From: Microbacterium testaceum
GTDB taxonomy: Bacteria > Actinomycetota > Actinomycetes > Actinomycetales > Microbacteriaceae
Length of the DNA stretch: 32,203 nucleotides
Assembly (NCBI RefSeq): GCF_001476285.1
Contig: NZ_LDRU01000007.1
Location: 1 to 32,203, forward strand
Direction: 5' to 3'
The translations under genes were made by a program, and so were the position numbers. Each line of letters opens with the position of its first letter. Position 1 is the stretch's first letter. The notes beneath the pieces are model-generated. The model was not told where the DNA came from, ran no database searches, and saw only the letters and a list, made by a program, of their open reading frames with translations. Of the stretch, positions 1 to 8,745 are shown one piece after another.

Positions 1-1175
1 GCGGCGATCGCCGCCGCCAGAGCCACTGACACCGTGATGGTGATCAGAGCGGTCGCGGGGCCCGTGGCATCCAGGGCTGCTCCCGCGATCACGCCGCCGA
101 TCGGCACGCCGAGCGACATCGCGGCGGTCGGGTAGGCCAGCGTCTCGGTCACGCGCCCCTCGGGCGCCCGCGCGGACGCGACCAGGATGCCCGACACCAT
201 CACCGGCGACACCGCCAGGCCGAGCAGCAGGATCACGCCGAACAGCACGGGCGCCGAGCCCTGTGCCAGAGGGAGGCCTGCGGCGACGACCGCGGCCAGC
301 GCCGCGAAGCCGATGAATCGCGCGGCGGGAGACAGCTTCCACGCGCGCGCTCCCGTGATGACCGAGCCGATGGCGATGGCCACCGCCAAGGCGCTGAACG
401 CCGGACCCGCGAGCCACGGCCGTTCGCTCAGCTCGGCCCACCCGACGAGGCTGACGTCGAAGGCGCCGAACACTCCGCCGAGGGCGATGCACGCGATCGC
501 CACGGGGATCACGCCGGCCGGGGGAAGGACGAGACCGCGCCGCGGCCCGCGCGGGGTCGCGACGGGCTGCGTCCCCCGCTGCGAGGCGAGCCACACGCCG
601 CCGAGAACGCCGAGCCCCAGCGAGCCGAGCATCGCCACGGCGGGATCGATCGCCGCGGCGATCGCCGTGATCGCGGGCGGACCGGAGATGAACACCATCT
701 GATCGGCGATCGTCTCGAGCGCCAGCGCGGCGGTCCGCTGCGACTCCGGCGCCAGGGCCGTCCACCGCGCCCGCACGGCCGAGGTCAGATCGGGAGTCGA
801 CGCCCCGGTCACGAACGCGGCGACGAGCCATGTCCAGAACGGCGCTCCCGTGAGCACGAGGGCGAGGAATCCGGATGCCGCGAGCACGAGGCATCCGAGG
901 GACACCAGGATCACCCGCGCCTGGCCGTGCCGGTCCATGCGCGACGACCAGAGCGGTGCCGCGATAGCCATGCCGCCGACGAGGGGCGCGACGACGAGTC
1001 CCGCGGAGGCGAAGCTGCCGGTGACCGCCGACACCAGAAGGATGATGCCGAGCGACAGCGTCGCGCGGGGGAAACGGGCGAGGATGCCCGCCGCGACGAA
1101 GCTTCGCGCCCCGGGCAGGCGCAGCACCTGCCCGTAGGCGCGAACCCCCTGGCGCGTCTCGGCGGCGGCGCTCAC
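1..1175 (-). CDS. MFS transporter, partial (C-terminus beyond left edge)
   Basis: Membrane transporter of the major facilitator superfamily. The protein starts at a GTG (VSAAAETRQGVRAYGQVL) and runs off the left edge after about 391 residues, so the last helix or helices may be missing. It has many hydrophobic segments rich in Ala, Gly, Val and Leu, and a short basic loop, SSRMDRHGQARV, between helices 2 and 3, the place of the MFS signature loop. It is the last visible gene of the minus-strand operon, 40 bp downstream of the creatininase gene. From its position I infer that it exports or imports a substrate or product of that pathway. The substrate cannot be read from the sequence. The GTG at 1175 is chosen because the upstream frame only adds low-complexity Gly/Ala/Arg residues. 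Confidence 0.8.
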   Translation of the reverse strand, partial: MSAAAETRQGVRAYGQVLRLPGARSFVAAGILARFPRATLSLGIILLVSAVTGSFASAGLVVAPLVGGMAIAAPLWSSRMDRHGQARVILVSLGCLVLAASGFLALVLTGAPFWTWLVAAFVTGASTPDLTSAVRARWTALAPESQRTAALALETIADQMVFISGPPAITAIAAAIDPAVAMLGSLGLGVLGGVWLASQRGTQPVATPRGPRRGLVLPPAGVIPVAIACIALGGVFGAFDVSLVGWAELSERPWLAGPAFSALAVAIAIGSVITGARAWKLSPAARFIGFAALAAVVAAGLPLAQGSAPVLFGVILLLGLAVSPVMVSGILVASARAPEGRVTETLAYPTAAMSLGVPIGGVIAGAALDATGPATALITITVSVALAAAIA

Positions 1176-1215
1176 GCGCGCGCCGCCGAGCCCACCGCGT
1201 CCGGCGTCACGGCGC

Positions 1216-1995
1216 TCACGCCGTGTAGTCGAATCGGCTGATCTCCTCGAGGGCTTCGACGACGAACGACACGCTGTCCTCGAACAGCTGCGCCCCGTGG
1301 GCGGCGTTCGCCCCCGTGGGGTCGCCGAGCACCCCCGTGGGACCGAAGTCGTTCGACAGCCAGCCGAAGGTCACCGGCTTGCCGTTGAAGCCGATGTGCC
1401 GGAAGTCGCCGATGTGCGCCGGCACCGTCGCTTCGAATTTCGACGCGTCGACGAGCTCGGGCCGCAGGTGCATGATCATGCTCGTCTCGCCATGGCCGGC
1501 GTGGATGCCGGTGCCGTGCTCGTCGGGGCCGCCGTCGGTGCCGTCGAACGAGGGCACGCGCGCGGCGGGCATGAAGAACGTGCGCAGGCCGAAGCGGCGG
1601 CGCAGCTCGCGGTTCGCGACGTTCAGCAGCGCGACGTTGCCGCCGTGCCCGTTGAGGAACACGAGGGTGCGGGCGCGCGTGGTCAGAAGCGACCGGCCGA
1701 TGTCGACGATCGTCTGCATCATCGTCTCGGGCGTGAGCCACAGCGTCCCGGGAGCCCAGGAGTGCTCGTCCGACTTCGTGATCGACAGGGTCGGCAGCTG
1801 CCAGACGTCGAGGCCCTGGGCCGCGGCCCGCGCGACGGCGGCCGTCGCCGAGGCCTCGGCCACGATGGCATCCGTCGCCAGGGGGAGGTGCGGACCATGG
1901 TGCTCGATCGCGCCCGTGGGGAGCACGACGATGGAGGTCGAGGTAAGGGCTTCGGCGGCGGCGGGGCCGCTGAGCTCGGCGAGCAGACGGGTCAT
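1216..1995 (-). CDS. Creatininase-family amidohydrolase
   Basis: Predicted cytoplasmic metal-dependent amidase of the creatininase family, 259 aa, the usual family length. The family hydrolyses cyclic or linear amide bonds (creatinine, formamides, lactam-like rings). Metal and active-site motifs are intact: EHHGPHLPLATD at residues 31-42, NGHGGN at 115-120 and HAGHGETS at 165-172. The ATG at 1995 overlaps the TGA of the upstream oxidase gene by 4 bp (ATGA), which indicates translational coupling. The open frame continues far upstream on this strand but only shadows the oxidase gene. Family membership is clear. The substrate is not: the neighbours (a deaminase, an oxidase and an importer) suggest ring opening of an oxidised N-heterocycle, which is inference. 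Confidence 0.88.
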   Translation of the reverse strand: MTRLLAELSGPAAAEALTSTSIVVLPTGAIEHHGPHLPLATDAIVAEASATAAVARAAAQGLDVWQLPTLSITKSDEHSWAPGTLWLTPETMMQTIVDIGRSLLTTRARTLVFLNGHGGNVALLNVANRELRRRFGLRTFFMPAARVPSFDGTDGGPDEHGTGIHAGHGETSMIMHLRPELVDASKFEATVPAHIGDFRHIGFNGKPVTFGWLSNDFGPTGVLGDPTGANAAHGAQLFEDSVSFVVEALEEISRFDYTA

Positions 1996-3323
1996 GAGAT
2001 GATCGCTCCCTTGCGCGCACCGGTGTACTCGGGGTTGAGCTTGCCGGGGTTCAGCAGCCCGTTCGGGTCGGTCACCCGGGCCGTCTCGACGGTCTGCTCG
2101 ACGTTGAAGTCGACGTTCCACTGGTGCGGGTTGTGCACGCCGACGCCGATCGCATTGAGCTCGGCGATGCCGCGGTACACGTCCTCTTCGCTGACGTAGG
2201 GGGCGGCCAGCATGCCGATCGGGAACGCCTTGGTCGACTCGATGTGCAGCTTGCCGCCGGCGAACACGCCCTCGACGGCTTCGATGTCCTCGGCGAGGGG
2301 AGCTCCCGCGACCTCGAGGTGGAAGACCTCGTGCGGCTGGCTCTTCTGGTACCACTCGATCGGGTGGTTGTAGCTGAGCATCGACAGGCGGATGCTCGCC
2401 TGCGGCCCCTCGCGCACCGCGTCGACGCGCCCGCCCGCGCCCTCGATGATCGCGGTCACGGTCTCGATCTGGGCGGCATCCAGGATCACCCGAAGGCTCG
2501 AGCGCCCCTCGGGGATGGCCTCGTCGGCGGGAAGGGATGCCGAGATCTCGGGCCCGTCGCCCGACACGAGGCGTGGCGAGGGGTCGAGGTTCCCGATGGT
2601 CTGCACCACCGAGAGCGTGCCGGCGAAGTCGGGGAAGCTCGCCCAGAGCCCGCGCCACTCGCGCAGCGGCTCGAGGCGGACGGTCGCGCGGACGATCACG
2701 CCCGCGGTGCCGTAGTTGTGCACGTACTTCTGGGCCTCGTCGCCCTCGACGTGGTGGATCTCGGCGCTGCCGTCGGCGTGCACGACGTCGAGGGCGGCGA
2801 CGAAGCCGCGGTCGTTGGAACCGTAGGCGATCGAGCCGGTGCCGCCGGAGCCTCCCGAGAGGAAGCCGCCGATGGTGGACTGCGCGGTCGAGGGGTACAT
2901 CCAGAGCGCCTGCCCGCTGGCCCACGCGGCCTGCTCGAGCAGCACCATGGGGGTGCCCGCCTCGGCGGTGATGAAGCCGTCGCCGACCTCGACGATGGCC
3001 TTGGCGCGCGTGGTGTCGATGACGAGGCCGCCCTGCATCGGAATGGCCTGACCGTAGTTGCCCGTGCCCTTGCCCCGCACGGTGATCGGGACCCCGTGAC
3101 GGGATGCCGCGGCCACGGCCGTGGCGATCTGTTCGGCGTCGGCGGCGAAGACGACCAGGTCGGCCAACCCGAGCGGGAGCTGCGCGGCGATGATCGGCGA
3201 CATCGGCGATCCGTCGACGCTGGCGCGCTCGCGGACGCGCGGTTCGGTGCTGACGGCGGCGGGGCCGAGCAGGTCGAGGAGCTCGTCCTCGAGGGAGAGG
3301 ACGCGGGTGGCGGTGTCGCTCAT
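1992..3323 (-). CDS. FAD-binding (PCMH/VAO-type) oxidase or dehydrogenase
   Basis: Flavoprotein of the vanillyl-alcohol-oxidase/GlcD-like superfamily, 443 aa. The N-terminal PCMH FAD domain shows GKGTGNYGQAIPMQGG followed by STIGGFLSGGSGGTGS and then YGSNDRGFV, the usual order of pyrophosphate- and flavin-contacting loops. The C-terminus has the typical DPNGLLNPGKLNPEY ending. No signal peptide is seen, so it is probably cytoplasmic. The ATG at 3323 is preceded by GGAG about 8 nt upstream; the frame stays open to 3395 but that part is Pro/Arg-rich and unlikely. It overlaps the creatininase gene by 4 bp and lies 93 bp downstream of the binding-protein gene. The likely role is oxidation of the imported or deaminated compound before amide hydrolysis. 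The substrate is unknown. Confidence 0.85.
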   Translation of the reverse strand: MSDTATRVLSLEDELLDLLGPAAVSTEPRVRERASVDGSPMSPIIAAQLPLGLADLVVFAADAEQIATAVAAASRHGVPITVRGKGTGNYGQAIPMQGGLVIDTTRAKAIVEVGDGFITAEAGTPMVLLEQAAWASGQALWMYPSTAQSTIGGFLSGGSGGTGSIAYGSNDRGFVAALDVVHADGSAEIHHVEGDEAQKYVHNYGTAGVIVRATVRLEPLREWRGLWASFPDFAGTLSVVQTIGNLDPSPRLVSGDGPEISASLPADEAIPEGRSSLRVILDAAQIETVTAIIEGAGGRVDAVREGPQASIRLSMLSYNHPIEWYQKSQPHEVFHLEVAGAPLAEDIEAVEGVFAGGKLHIESTKAFPIGMLAAPYVSEEDVYRGIAELNAIGVGVHNPHQWNVDFNVEQTVETARVTDPNGLLNPGKLNPEYTGARKGAIIS

Positions 3324-3380
3324 GGGTGTTTCTCCGGGTGGAACGGGTGGTCGGTGCGGGTGCGGGTCCGGGAAGATCAG

Positions 3381-3411
3381 CGGCCCGGCCCGCACGAGGC
3401 GGGCCGGGCCG
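3381..3411 (-). terminator. GC-rich stem-loop after the binding-protein gene
   Basis: Perfect inverted repeat CGGCCCGGCCCGC-N5-GCGGGCCGGGCCG, six bases past the stop of the ABC lipoprotein gene and before the oxidase gene. There is no T-tract, so it is more likely an mRNA 3'-end protector or partial attenuator than a full terminator. Confidence 0.7.
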
Positions 3412-3416
3412 GTAGG

Positions 3417-4595
3417 TCAGAACGAGATCGAGGTGTCGATGAACTCGTTCGTGTAGAGGTCCTTCGCGGTCTCACCGGCGGCCGGCGGGGTGCCGAGGTC
3501 GGTGTAGACCTTCGCGGCCTTCGTGTAGAAGTCCGCGAAGCGGGTGTCGTCGAAGTTGCCGTAGGTCGAGTCGGGGCCGTTGCCGACCAGGCCGAGGTCG
3601 ACCTGCGTCTTCACCGAGTAGTCGGCCACGCCCTGCGTGTAGGTCCAACCGGTGGCGTACTCGTCGACGAGCTTGAGGATGAGGTCGTTCGCGGCCTTCG
3701 GGTCCTTGTAGTACGCGACGCCCGCCTTCTGGAGAACGGGGACGAGCTTCGACAGGCACGGCGACAGCTTGTCGAAGTCGTCCTTCTTGACCGACATCGA
3801 CGACTGGTAGGTCTGCCATCCGGCGTCGTGGATCAGGGCGAACTTCACCGGCTTGCCCCAGGCCGAGACCTCGTTCTGGTAGACGTACGGCTCAGCCGAG
3901 GCGAAGCCCTGCTGCATGTCCTTGCCGCCGGCGGCGACGAAGTTCGACGGGGTGCCGTCGTACGAGCCGTCGAGGATCGAGGCGTTGGCCAGGCCCGCGC
4001 TCTTGAGGTACTCGATGTAGGCCGAGCCGTCGAAGTAGCGCCAGACGCCGCCGTTCTTCTCGAGCGCCGGAGCGACGTCCTGGATGGTCTTGACGTCGGG
4101 GTAGGTCGCGGGGTCCCACATGACCATGGTCGGGCTGATGTCCAGCGGCGCCATGACGGCCTTGGTGGGGGTGGTCGCCGAGAGCTGGATGGCCTCGTCC
4201 GTGCTGACGTAACCGAGGGTGATCTTGTCGTCCTGGTACATCTGCGCCGACACGGTTTGGAAGCCGATGGCGGGGCCACCGGCGCGGATCTCGAGGTTGA
4301 CGCCGGTGTACTCGCCGTCGGACATGAGGGGGCCCGTGACCGACTTGGTGTTCGCGTCGATCGTGTACTTGTCCTTGATCATCTCGTAGAGGTGACCGTG
4401 CTCGGCCTCGGGGTTCCAGTCGGTCTGGACCACGATCGTCGAGGGGCAGTCGGCCGAGAGGTCGACCGAGCCGATGGGCATGTCGGTCGCCGGCGCCGCC
4501 TGCTCCGCGGCGCTCCCGGCGCACGAGGTGAGCGTGAGGGCGATCGCGAAGGCACCGGTGGCGGCGGTGGCGCGAAGAAGGGTGGAGCGCTGCAT
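3417..4595 (-). CDS. ABC transporter substrate-binding lipoprotein (NMT1/THI5-like)
   Basis: Extracytoplasmic solute receptor, 392 aa. The N-terminus is a lipoprotein signal peptide ending in the lipobox LTSC (Cys at about residue 25). The mature part opens with TDWNPEAEHGHLYEMIKDK, the NMT1/THI5-type beginning seen in receptors for pyrimidine-like, thiamine-precursor, taurine and nitrate compounds. It follows the cognate permease (131-bp gap with a hairpin) and precedes the FAD oxidase. The ATG at 4595 is chosen because the signal peptide starts exactly there; the upstream extension is Pro-rich and lacks the signal. The ligand is unknown. The neighbouring deaminase makes a pyrimidine, purine or related N-heterocycle plausible. 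Confidence 0.88.
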   Translation of the reverse strand: MQRSTLLRATAATGAFAIALTLTSCAGSAAEQAAPATDMPIGSVDLSADCPSTIVVQTDWNPEAEHGHLYEMIKDKYTIDANTKSVTGPLMSDGEYTGVNLEIRAGGPAIGFQTVSAQMYQDDKITLGYVSTDEAIQLSATTPTKAVMAPLDISPTMVMWDPATYPDVKTIQDVAPALEKNGGVWRYFDGSAYIEYLKSAGLANASILDGSYDGTPSNFVAAGGKDMQQGFASAEPYVYQNEVSAWGKPVKFALIHDAGWQTYQSSMSVKKDDFDKLSPCLSKLVPVLQKAGVAYYKDPKAANDLILKLVDEYATGWTYTQGVADYSVKTQVDLGLVGNGPDSTYGNFDDTRFADFYTKAAKVYTDLGTPPAAGETAKDLYTNEFIDTSISF

Positions 4596-4670
4596 GCTGG
4601 GTCGCTTTCTGTGACGGATGGAACTCGGGTGCGGAAGGTGAAGCAGGTGCGGGGTGTTTCCGGGTACGCC

Positions 4671-4716
4671 GGATGCCGCCTCCCCGCCTGTGACGCGGGG
4701 GGAGGCCGTGGCATCC
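4671..4716 (-). terminator. Nested stem-loop after the permease gene
   Basis: Outer arms GGATGCC and GGCATCC enclose inner arms CCTCCCCGC and GCGGGGGGAGG (two extra G in the right arm) with a 7-nt loop. It starts about 10 nt past the permease stop, in the 131-bp gap before the binding-protein gene. No T-tract follows and I see no convincing separate promoter for the binding protein. Confidence 0.55.
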
Positions 4717-4726
4717 GGGGTCTGGG

Positions 4727-5613
4727 TCAGCGCGTGCTGTCGTACCAGCGGCCGACGGCGACCTTCGACAACCAGCCGAAGAACGCGAAGATCGCCACGC
4801 CGAGGAGGCACGCCGCGAGGATCGCGGCGAACAGTTCGGCGCTCTGCAGGCGCGACTGGTAGTTCGAGATGAGCGAGCCGATGCCCGGCTCACCGCGGCG
4901 GAAGAAGTAGTCGCCGACGATCGCGCCGATGACCGAGAGGCCGGCGGAGGTGCGCATGCCCACGAAGATCGAGGGGAGGGCGGCGGGGAGCGTGAGCTTG
5001 GTGAGCACCGTCCACTTGTCGGCCTTCTGCAGGCGGAAGAGCTCGCGCTGCGACTTGTCGACCGACTGCAGACCGAACAGCGTGTTCGACACCATCGGGA
5101 ACAGCGCGATGAGCACGCAGACGATCACGCGGGCGAGGAACTCGTAGCCGAACCAGAAGCCCACGAGCGGCACCAGCGCGAGGATCGGGATGCACTGGAG
5201 CATCACGGCGTACGCGTAGGTGGACCGCTCGACCCAGCGCGCCAGCGACATCGCGATGGCCCAGCCGATGCCGATGATCATGGCGATCGCGAGACCCGTG
5301 AGGGCGACGCCGGTGGTGCGGAACAGCGAGATCCAGATGTCGGCGCCGACCTGCGGGTCGAAGAAGCCCTGCGTGAACATCTCGTGGGGCATGGGCATGA
5401 GGAAGCCCTTGCCCGACGCCGCGAGGGCGATCGAGACGCCGTACCAGGCGCCGAGCAGGACGACCAGCACGCCGAGCGGCGGCAGGATCGACGCGGCGCG
5501 GGCGCCGAAGCCGCGACGACGCGCGGGCGTGCTCTTCTTCGGCGGAGTGGGCGGAGGAGTGGATGCCGTGGGCTCGGGCGACAGGGCGGCGACCGGCTCT
5601 GCAGAGGTGGTGC

Positions 5614-5617
<4 letters not shown>
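4727..5617 (-). CDS. ABC transporter permease (TauC/SsuC/ThiX type)
   Basis: Inner-membrane subunit of the importer, 296 aa. A Pro/Ala/Thr-rich cytoplasmic N-terminus of about 45 residues precedes five to six hydrophobic segments (for example ILPPLGVLVVLLGAWYGVSI). The coupling-helix region reads SQRELFRLQKADKWTVL, followed by LPAALPSIFVGMRTSAG, as in permeases that partner NMT1-type receptors. The ATG at 5617 overlaps the ATPase stop by 4 bp, so ATPase and permease are translationally coupled. It forms one transporter with the ATPase at 5614-6402 and the lipoprotein at 3417-4595. Confidence 0.9.
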
Positions 5618-6402
<785 letters not shown>

Positions 6403-6415
6403 TTTCCGGTCGGGT

Positions 6416-7681
6416 TCAGGGAGTCGTCGCGGGTGCGGCGGCGCGGGAGGGTTCGGTGGGCAGGGGAGTGGCGGTTCGGGTCGAGACGGTGGTGCGGCTG
6501 ACGAGCCGGCCGCGGTGGACGACGACGCGGTCGGCCGAGGCGAACGCCACGGCCTCGCCGATCGAGTCGGCGCGGACGGCGACGAGGTCGGCACGGGCTC
6601 CCGGCACGGGTCCCGCCGCGGGCAGGCCCATCACGTCGCGCGCGCCGACGGTCACGGCATCCATCGCCTCGGCCGGAGCGAGATGACCCGCCGACACGAG
6701 CAGGGAAGCCGTCTCGAGGTGGTCGCAGCGGCCGACGGGGTTGAAGGGGTCGCGCACGTTGTCGGCTCCCGCGGCGACGCGGACGCCGGCGGCTTTGAGG
6801 CGGCCGATCGGCGCGATGCCGCGGGGCACCGCGTGATCGGCATCCCATCCCTGCAGGTACAGGTTGGTGATGGGCAGGGCGATCACGCCGATGTCGGCGA
6901 CGCGGATCTCTTCGGCGAGCTCCGCGAGATCGGTCGCGGGCATCATGCTCAGGCGCACGCAGTGGCCGGCACTGCGGGGGCGATGCCAGCCGGTCACCGC
7001 GCGGGCGTACGTCGCGAGGGTGTCGGCACCGGCGAGGCTCTCGTCCGTGTGCAGGTCGAGACCGACGTCGCGGCGACGGGCGAGCGCGATGAGGCGCTCG
7101 AGGTCGGCGATCGGGTCGTCGGCGAGGTGGGGTGCGCCGCCCACGAGGTCGACGCCCGCGTCGAGCGCGGCCTCGAAGACGTCGTCGGTGATCGTGGGTC
7201 CGCCGAGGGCGACGAGCTCGATGTCCATGAGGCCCGCGAGTTCGTCGCGCAGACGGACCATCGCGCGCACGCCCGTGAGGGGGTCGTCGCCGCGGAGGAG
7301 GTCGACGTGGGTGCGCACGGAAGTGATGCCGGATGCCAGCATCCGCAGCGCCGTGGCACGCGCCCGCCCGAGGGTCTCGTCCTCGTCGAGCGTGACGGCG
7401 AAGGCGTGCCAGCTCTCGATCGCGCGTTCGAGGTCGCCGAAGGGGGGCTGGATGGCATCCCACGACAGCGCCTTGTCGAGGTGCGCGTGCGGCTCGGCGC
7501 CGGCGGCGGTGACGAGGTAGCCGCTGAGGTCGAGGGTCTCGCCGTCGGTCTCGGGGAGCGGGCTCCCCGCCGGGACGACCGCGAGCACCTCGTCACCGTC
7601 GAGCGCGATGTCGACGAGCGCGCCGGAGGGCAGGCGCGCACCGCGGAGCGCGGCGATCGAGACGGGTGGAGCGGCAGACAC
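6416..7681 (-). CDS. Cytosine-deaminase-type amidohydrolase
   Basis: Metal-dependent deaminase or hydrolase of the amidohydrolase superfamily, closest in motif pattern to cytosine/isoguanine deaminases, 421 aa. Expected ligands are all present: HAHLDK (about residues 65-70), the H-x-x-E motif in HTDES, a later His in GHCVRL, and the strand-8 Asp in AGADNVRDPFNP. It is the first gene of the minus-strand operon. The GTG start at 7681 has a strong GGAGG 5 nt upstream. It probably acts on the compound brought in by the ABC importer directly downstream. The exact base (cytosine, isoguanine, creatinine-like or another heterocycle) cannot be read from motifs. The extra C-terminal Thr/Ala/Pro-rich tail of about 20 residues looks disordered. 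Confidence 0.85.
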   Translation of the reverse strand: MSAAPPVSIAALRGARLPSGALVDIALDGDEVLAVVPAGSPLPETDGETLDLSGYLVTAAGAEPHAHLDKALSWDAIQPPFGDLERAIESWHAFAVTLDEDETLGRARATALRMLASGITSVRTHVDLLRGDDPLTGVRAMVRLRDELAGLMDIELVALGGPTITDDVFEAALDAGVDLVGGAPHLADDPIADLERLIALARRRDVGLDLHTDESLAGADTLATYARAVTGWHRPRSAGHCVRLSMMPATDLAELAEEIRVADIGVIALPITNLYLQGWDADHAVPRGIAPIGRLKAAGVRVAAGADNVRDPFNPVGRCDHLETASLLVSAGHLAPAEAMDAVTVGARDVMGLPAAGPVPGARADLVAVRADSIGEAVAFASADRVVVHRGRLVSRTTVSTRTATPLPTEPSRAAAPATTP

Positions 7682-7763
7682 GGGGGCCTCCGAGGAGTCG
7701 GGTAGACGGTCGTCGAGACGGGAGCCACGGCATCGGGGCGGGTCGCCTGAGGCGGCCGGCCAG

Positions 7764-7780
7764 TGTTGGTGTGACCAACA
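7764..7780. promoter_or_regulatory. FadR/GntR-type operator upstream of the catabolic operon
   Basis: Perfect palindrome TGTTGG-TGTGA-CCAACA; its core TTGGT-N3-ACCAA matches the TGGT-N3-ACCA pattern known for FadR-subfamily GntR repressors. It lies 83 nt upstream of the deaminase GTG and just downstream of the proposed -10, a position suited to repression. No FadR-type gene lies beside it; the GntR gene in this window (21738-22466) is of the UTRA type and has a different site at its own target. Confidence 0.5.
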
Positions 7781-7795
7781 TCCGGCGATGTTCCG

Positions 7796-7824
7796 ATGCT
7801 AGGAACCACGCGTTTCCGCTGTAT
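7796..7824 (-). promoter_or_regulatory. Putative promoter of the deaminase/ABC operon
   Basis: A -10-like TAGCAT (7796-7801, minus strand) precedes the operator. The -35 position (7819-7824) reads ATACAG, a poor match, so an activator may be needed. The spacer holds an imperfect 16-bp palindrome (7802-7817, GGAA...TTCC, 6 of 8 pairs, central CG), possibly a second regulator site. Confidence 0.35.
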
Positions 7825-7881
7825 TTCCTCGGCGTGACCCTCGTGACAAACCTTTCGGGGCTTGTCCCGCGGGCGGGCAGT

Positions 7882-8520
7882 TCAGCTCGGGATCGCGATG
7901 ATCACTTTCCCGAGGACCGCGGCCAGTCGTGCGTTGCTCCCGGTTCGCTGCGATTCGTATCGTGCCTCGACGAACTCCTTGCGAAGCGGTGATGCGGGTG
8001 CGAACGCTGCGGTATCGATCCGGTAGCCGGCATTCTCGGCAAGCTGCGAGAAGAACACGAACTGCGTGCGGGTGTTGCCCTCGCGAAAGCTATGCACGAC
8101 GTTGAGCTCGCCCCACACCTCGGCGAGCTCCCGGACGAACGCCTCGTGGTCGAGTCCCCGGAGGTAGTCCTTCGCGGCGAGCCCGGCATACTGCTGCTCC
8201 GCCGCCTCTGTCAGAGCGGGGCCAGCGGCGTAGTAGCGGTGCCCGTCCTTCTCCATGTGCGTGTCGGGCCCGACACGTTCCTGTCCGGCCCACTCGTAGA
8301 CGTCTTGGAAGACGTGCTTATGGATTGCCTTCATGTGCTCGTAGTCGAAGCGGCCCGCAATCGGGTTCTCGCGTAGCTCGCCCAGGCGAACGGCGGTGAT
8401 CGCCTCTTCCATCGCGGTGAGTTTGCTCTGATCCGACTCCCCGAGCTTGTTCCTCAAAACGGAAGTACCTGGAATGAAGTAGTCATTCCAGGTACGAAAC
8501 GGGGTGCCGCGGGGCGTCAT
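7882..8520 (-). CDS. Fic-domain toxin (AMP-transferase family)
   Basis: Fic protein, 212 aa. The active-site loop reads HSFREGNTRTQF (143-154) against the family HxFx(D/E)GNxRxxR: catalytic His143, Glu147, Gly-Asn and Arg151 are kept, but the second Arg is Phe154 and the usual Pro after His is Ser. The N-terminal YFIPGTSVLRNKLG stretch is typical of the VbhT/Bep-like group that pairs with a small antitoxin. Its ATG overlaps the antitoxin stop by 4 bp. Active family members transfer AMP from ATP to target proteins such as gyrase or topoisomerase IV; whether this one does is uncertain given Phe154. Local G+C is lower than in flanking genes, which suggests horizontal acquisition. Confidence 0.87.
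   Translation of the reverse strand: MTPRGTPFRTWNDYFIPGTSVLRNKLGESDQSKLTAMEEAITAVRLGELRENPIAGRFDYEHMKAIHKHVFQDVYEWAGQERVGPDTHMEKDGHRYYAAGPALTEAAEQQYAGLAAKDYLRGLDHEAFVRELAEVWGELNVVHSFREGNTRTQFVFFSQLAENAGYRIDTAAFAPASPLRKEFVEARYESQRTGSNARLAAVLGKVIIAIPS
8465..8495. repeat. Perfect 13-bp inverted repeat inside the 5' end of fic
   Basis: Arms GTACCTGGAATGA and TCATTCCAGGTAC with a 5-nt loop, lying 25 nt inside the fic gene (about codons 9-19). In the mRNA it would form a stable hairpin just after the toxin start codon. It could limit toxin translation relative to the antitoxin. The encoded segment is a conserved Fic N-terminal motif, so the repeat may also be partly a coding coincidence. Confidence 0.75.
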
Positions 8521-8714
8521 CCTTGAACATGGCGGCGTATCGCCGCAATGGCCTGATCGCCGCTGATCTCATGGCGGGCCGCCTGAGCAACGAGAGACCG
8601 AAGGGCGGGATCGACGACTTCGTGACCCGCCGCGGCGAGGGCTGCGTCTGCAAAGGACACGCGGTCTGCCGCGCTGATCGTTCCCTGCTTCGCGGACGTG
8701 AGTACGCGTACCAT
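8517..8714 (-). CDS. VbhA-like antitoxin
   Basis: Small protein of 65 aa directly upstream of and overlapping fic (ATGA), the gene order of VbhA/VbhT and related class I Fic systems. The C-terminal half, ARHEISGDQAIAAIRRHV, resembles the helical end of VbhA antitoxins as I recall it. The inhibitory motif of class I antitoxins is (S/T)xxxE(G/N). Here the aligned segment reads ALAAAGHEV: Glu32 is kept, while the Ser/Thr position is Ala28 and the residue after Glu is Val. Inhibition through Glu is therefore still possible. The ATG at 8714 follows an AGGGGG ribosome site; a longer open frame upstream is Arg/Gly-rich and unlikely. Confidence 0.75.
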   Translation of the reverse strand: MVRVLTSAKQGTISAADRVSFADAALAAAGHEVVDPALRSLVAQAARHEISGDQAIAAIRRHVQG

Positions 8715-8739
8715 GCACGCCCCCTCTCGACGTTCGTCC

Positions 8740-8745
8740 AGTCTA
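8740..8745 (-). promoter_or_regulatory. Extended -10 of the toxin-antitoxin operon
   Basis: On the minus strand the sequence TGGTAGACT gives a TGN-extended -10 (TAGACT), with transcription expected about 19 nt upstream of the antitoxin ATG. Overlapping the upstream spacer is a short direct repeat, GCTGAACG and GCTGAATG, that could be an autoregulatory half-site pair. No good -35 is visible. Confidence 0.45.

Noticed and set aside
2124..4862. A 912-codon open frame on the plus strand opposite the oxidase and binding-protein genes
   Set aside because: It is very rich in Arg, Gly, Val, Asp and Glu, has no domain pattern, and covers clearly recognisable genes on the other strand. Such antisense frames are common at 70% G+C.
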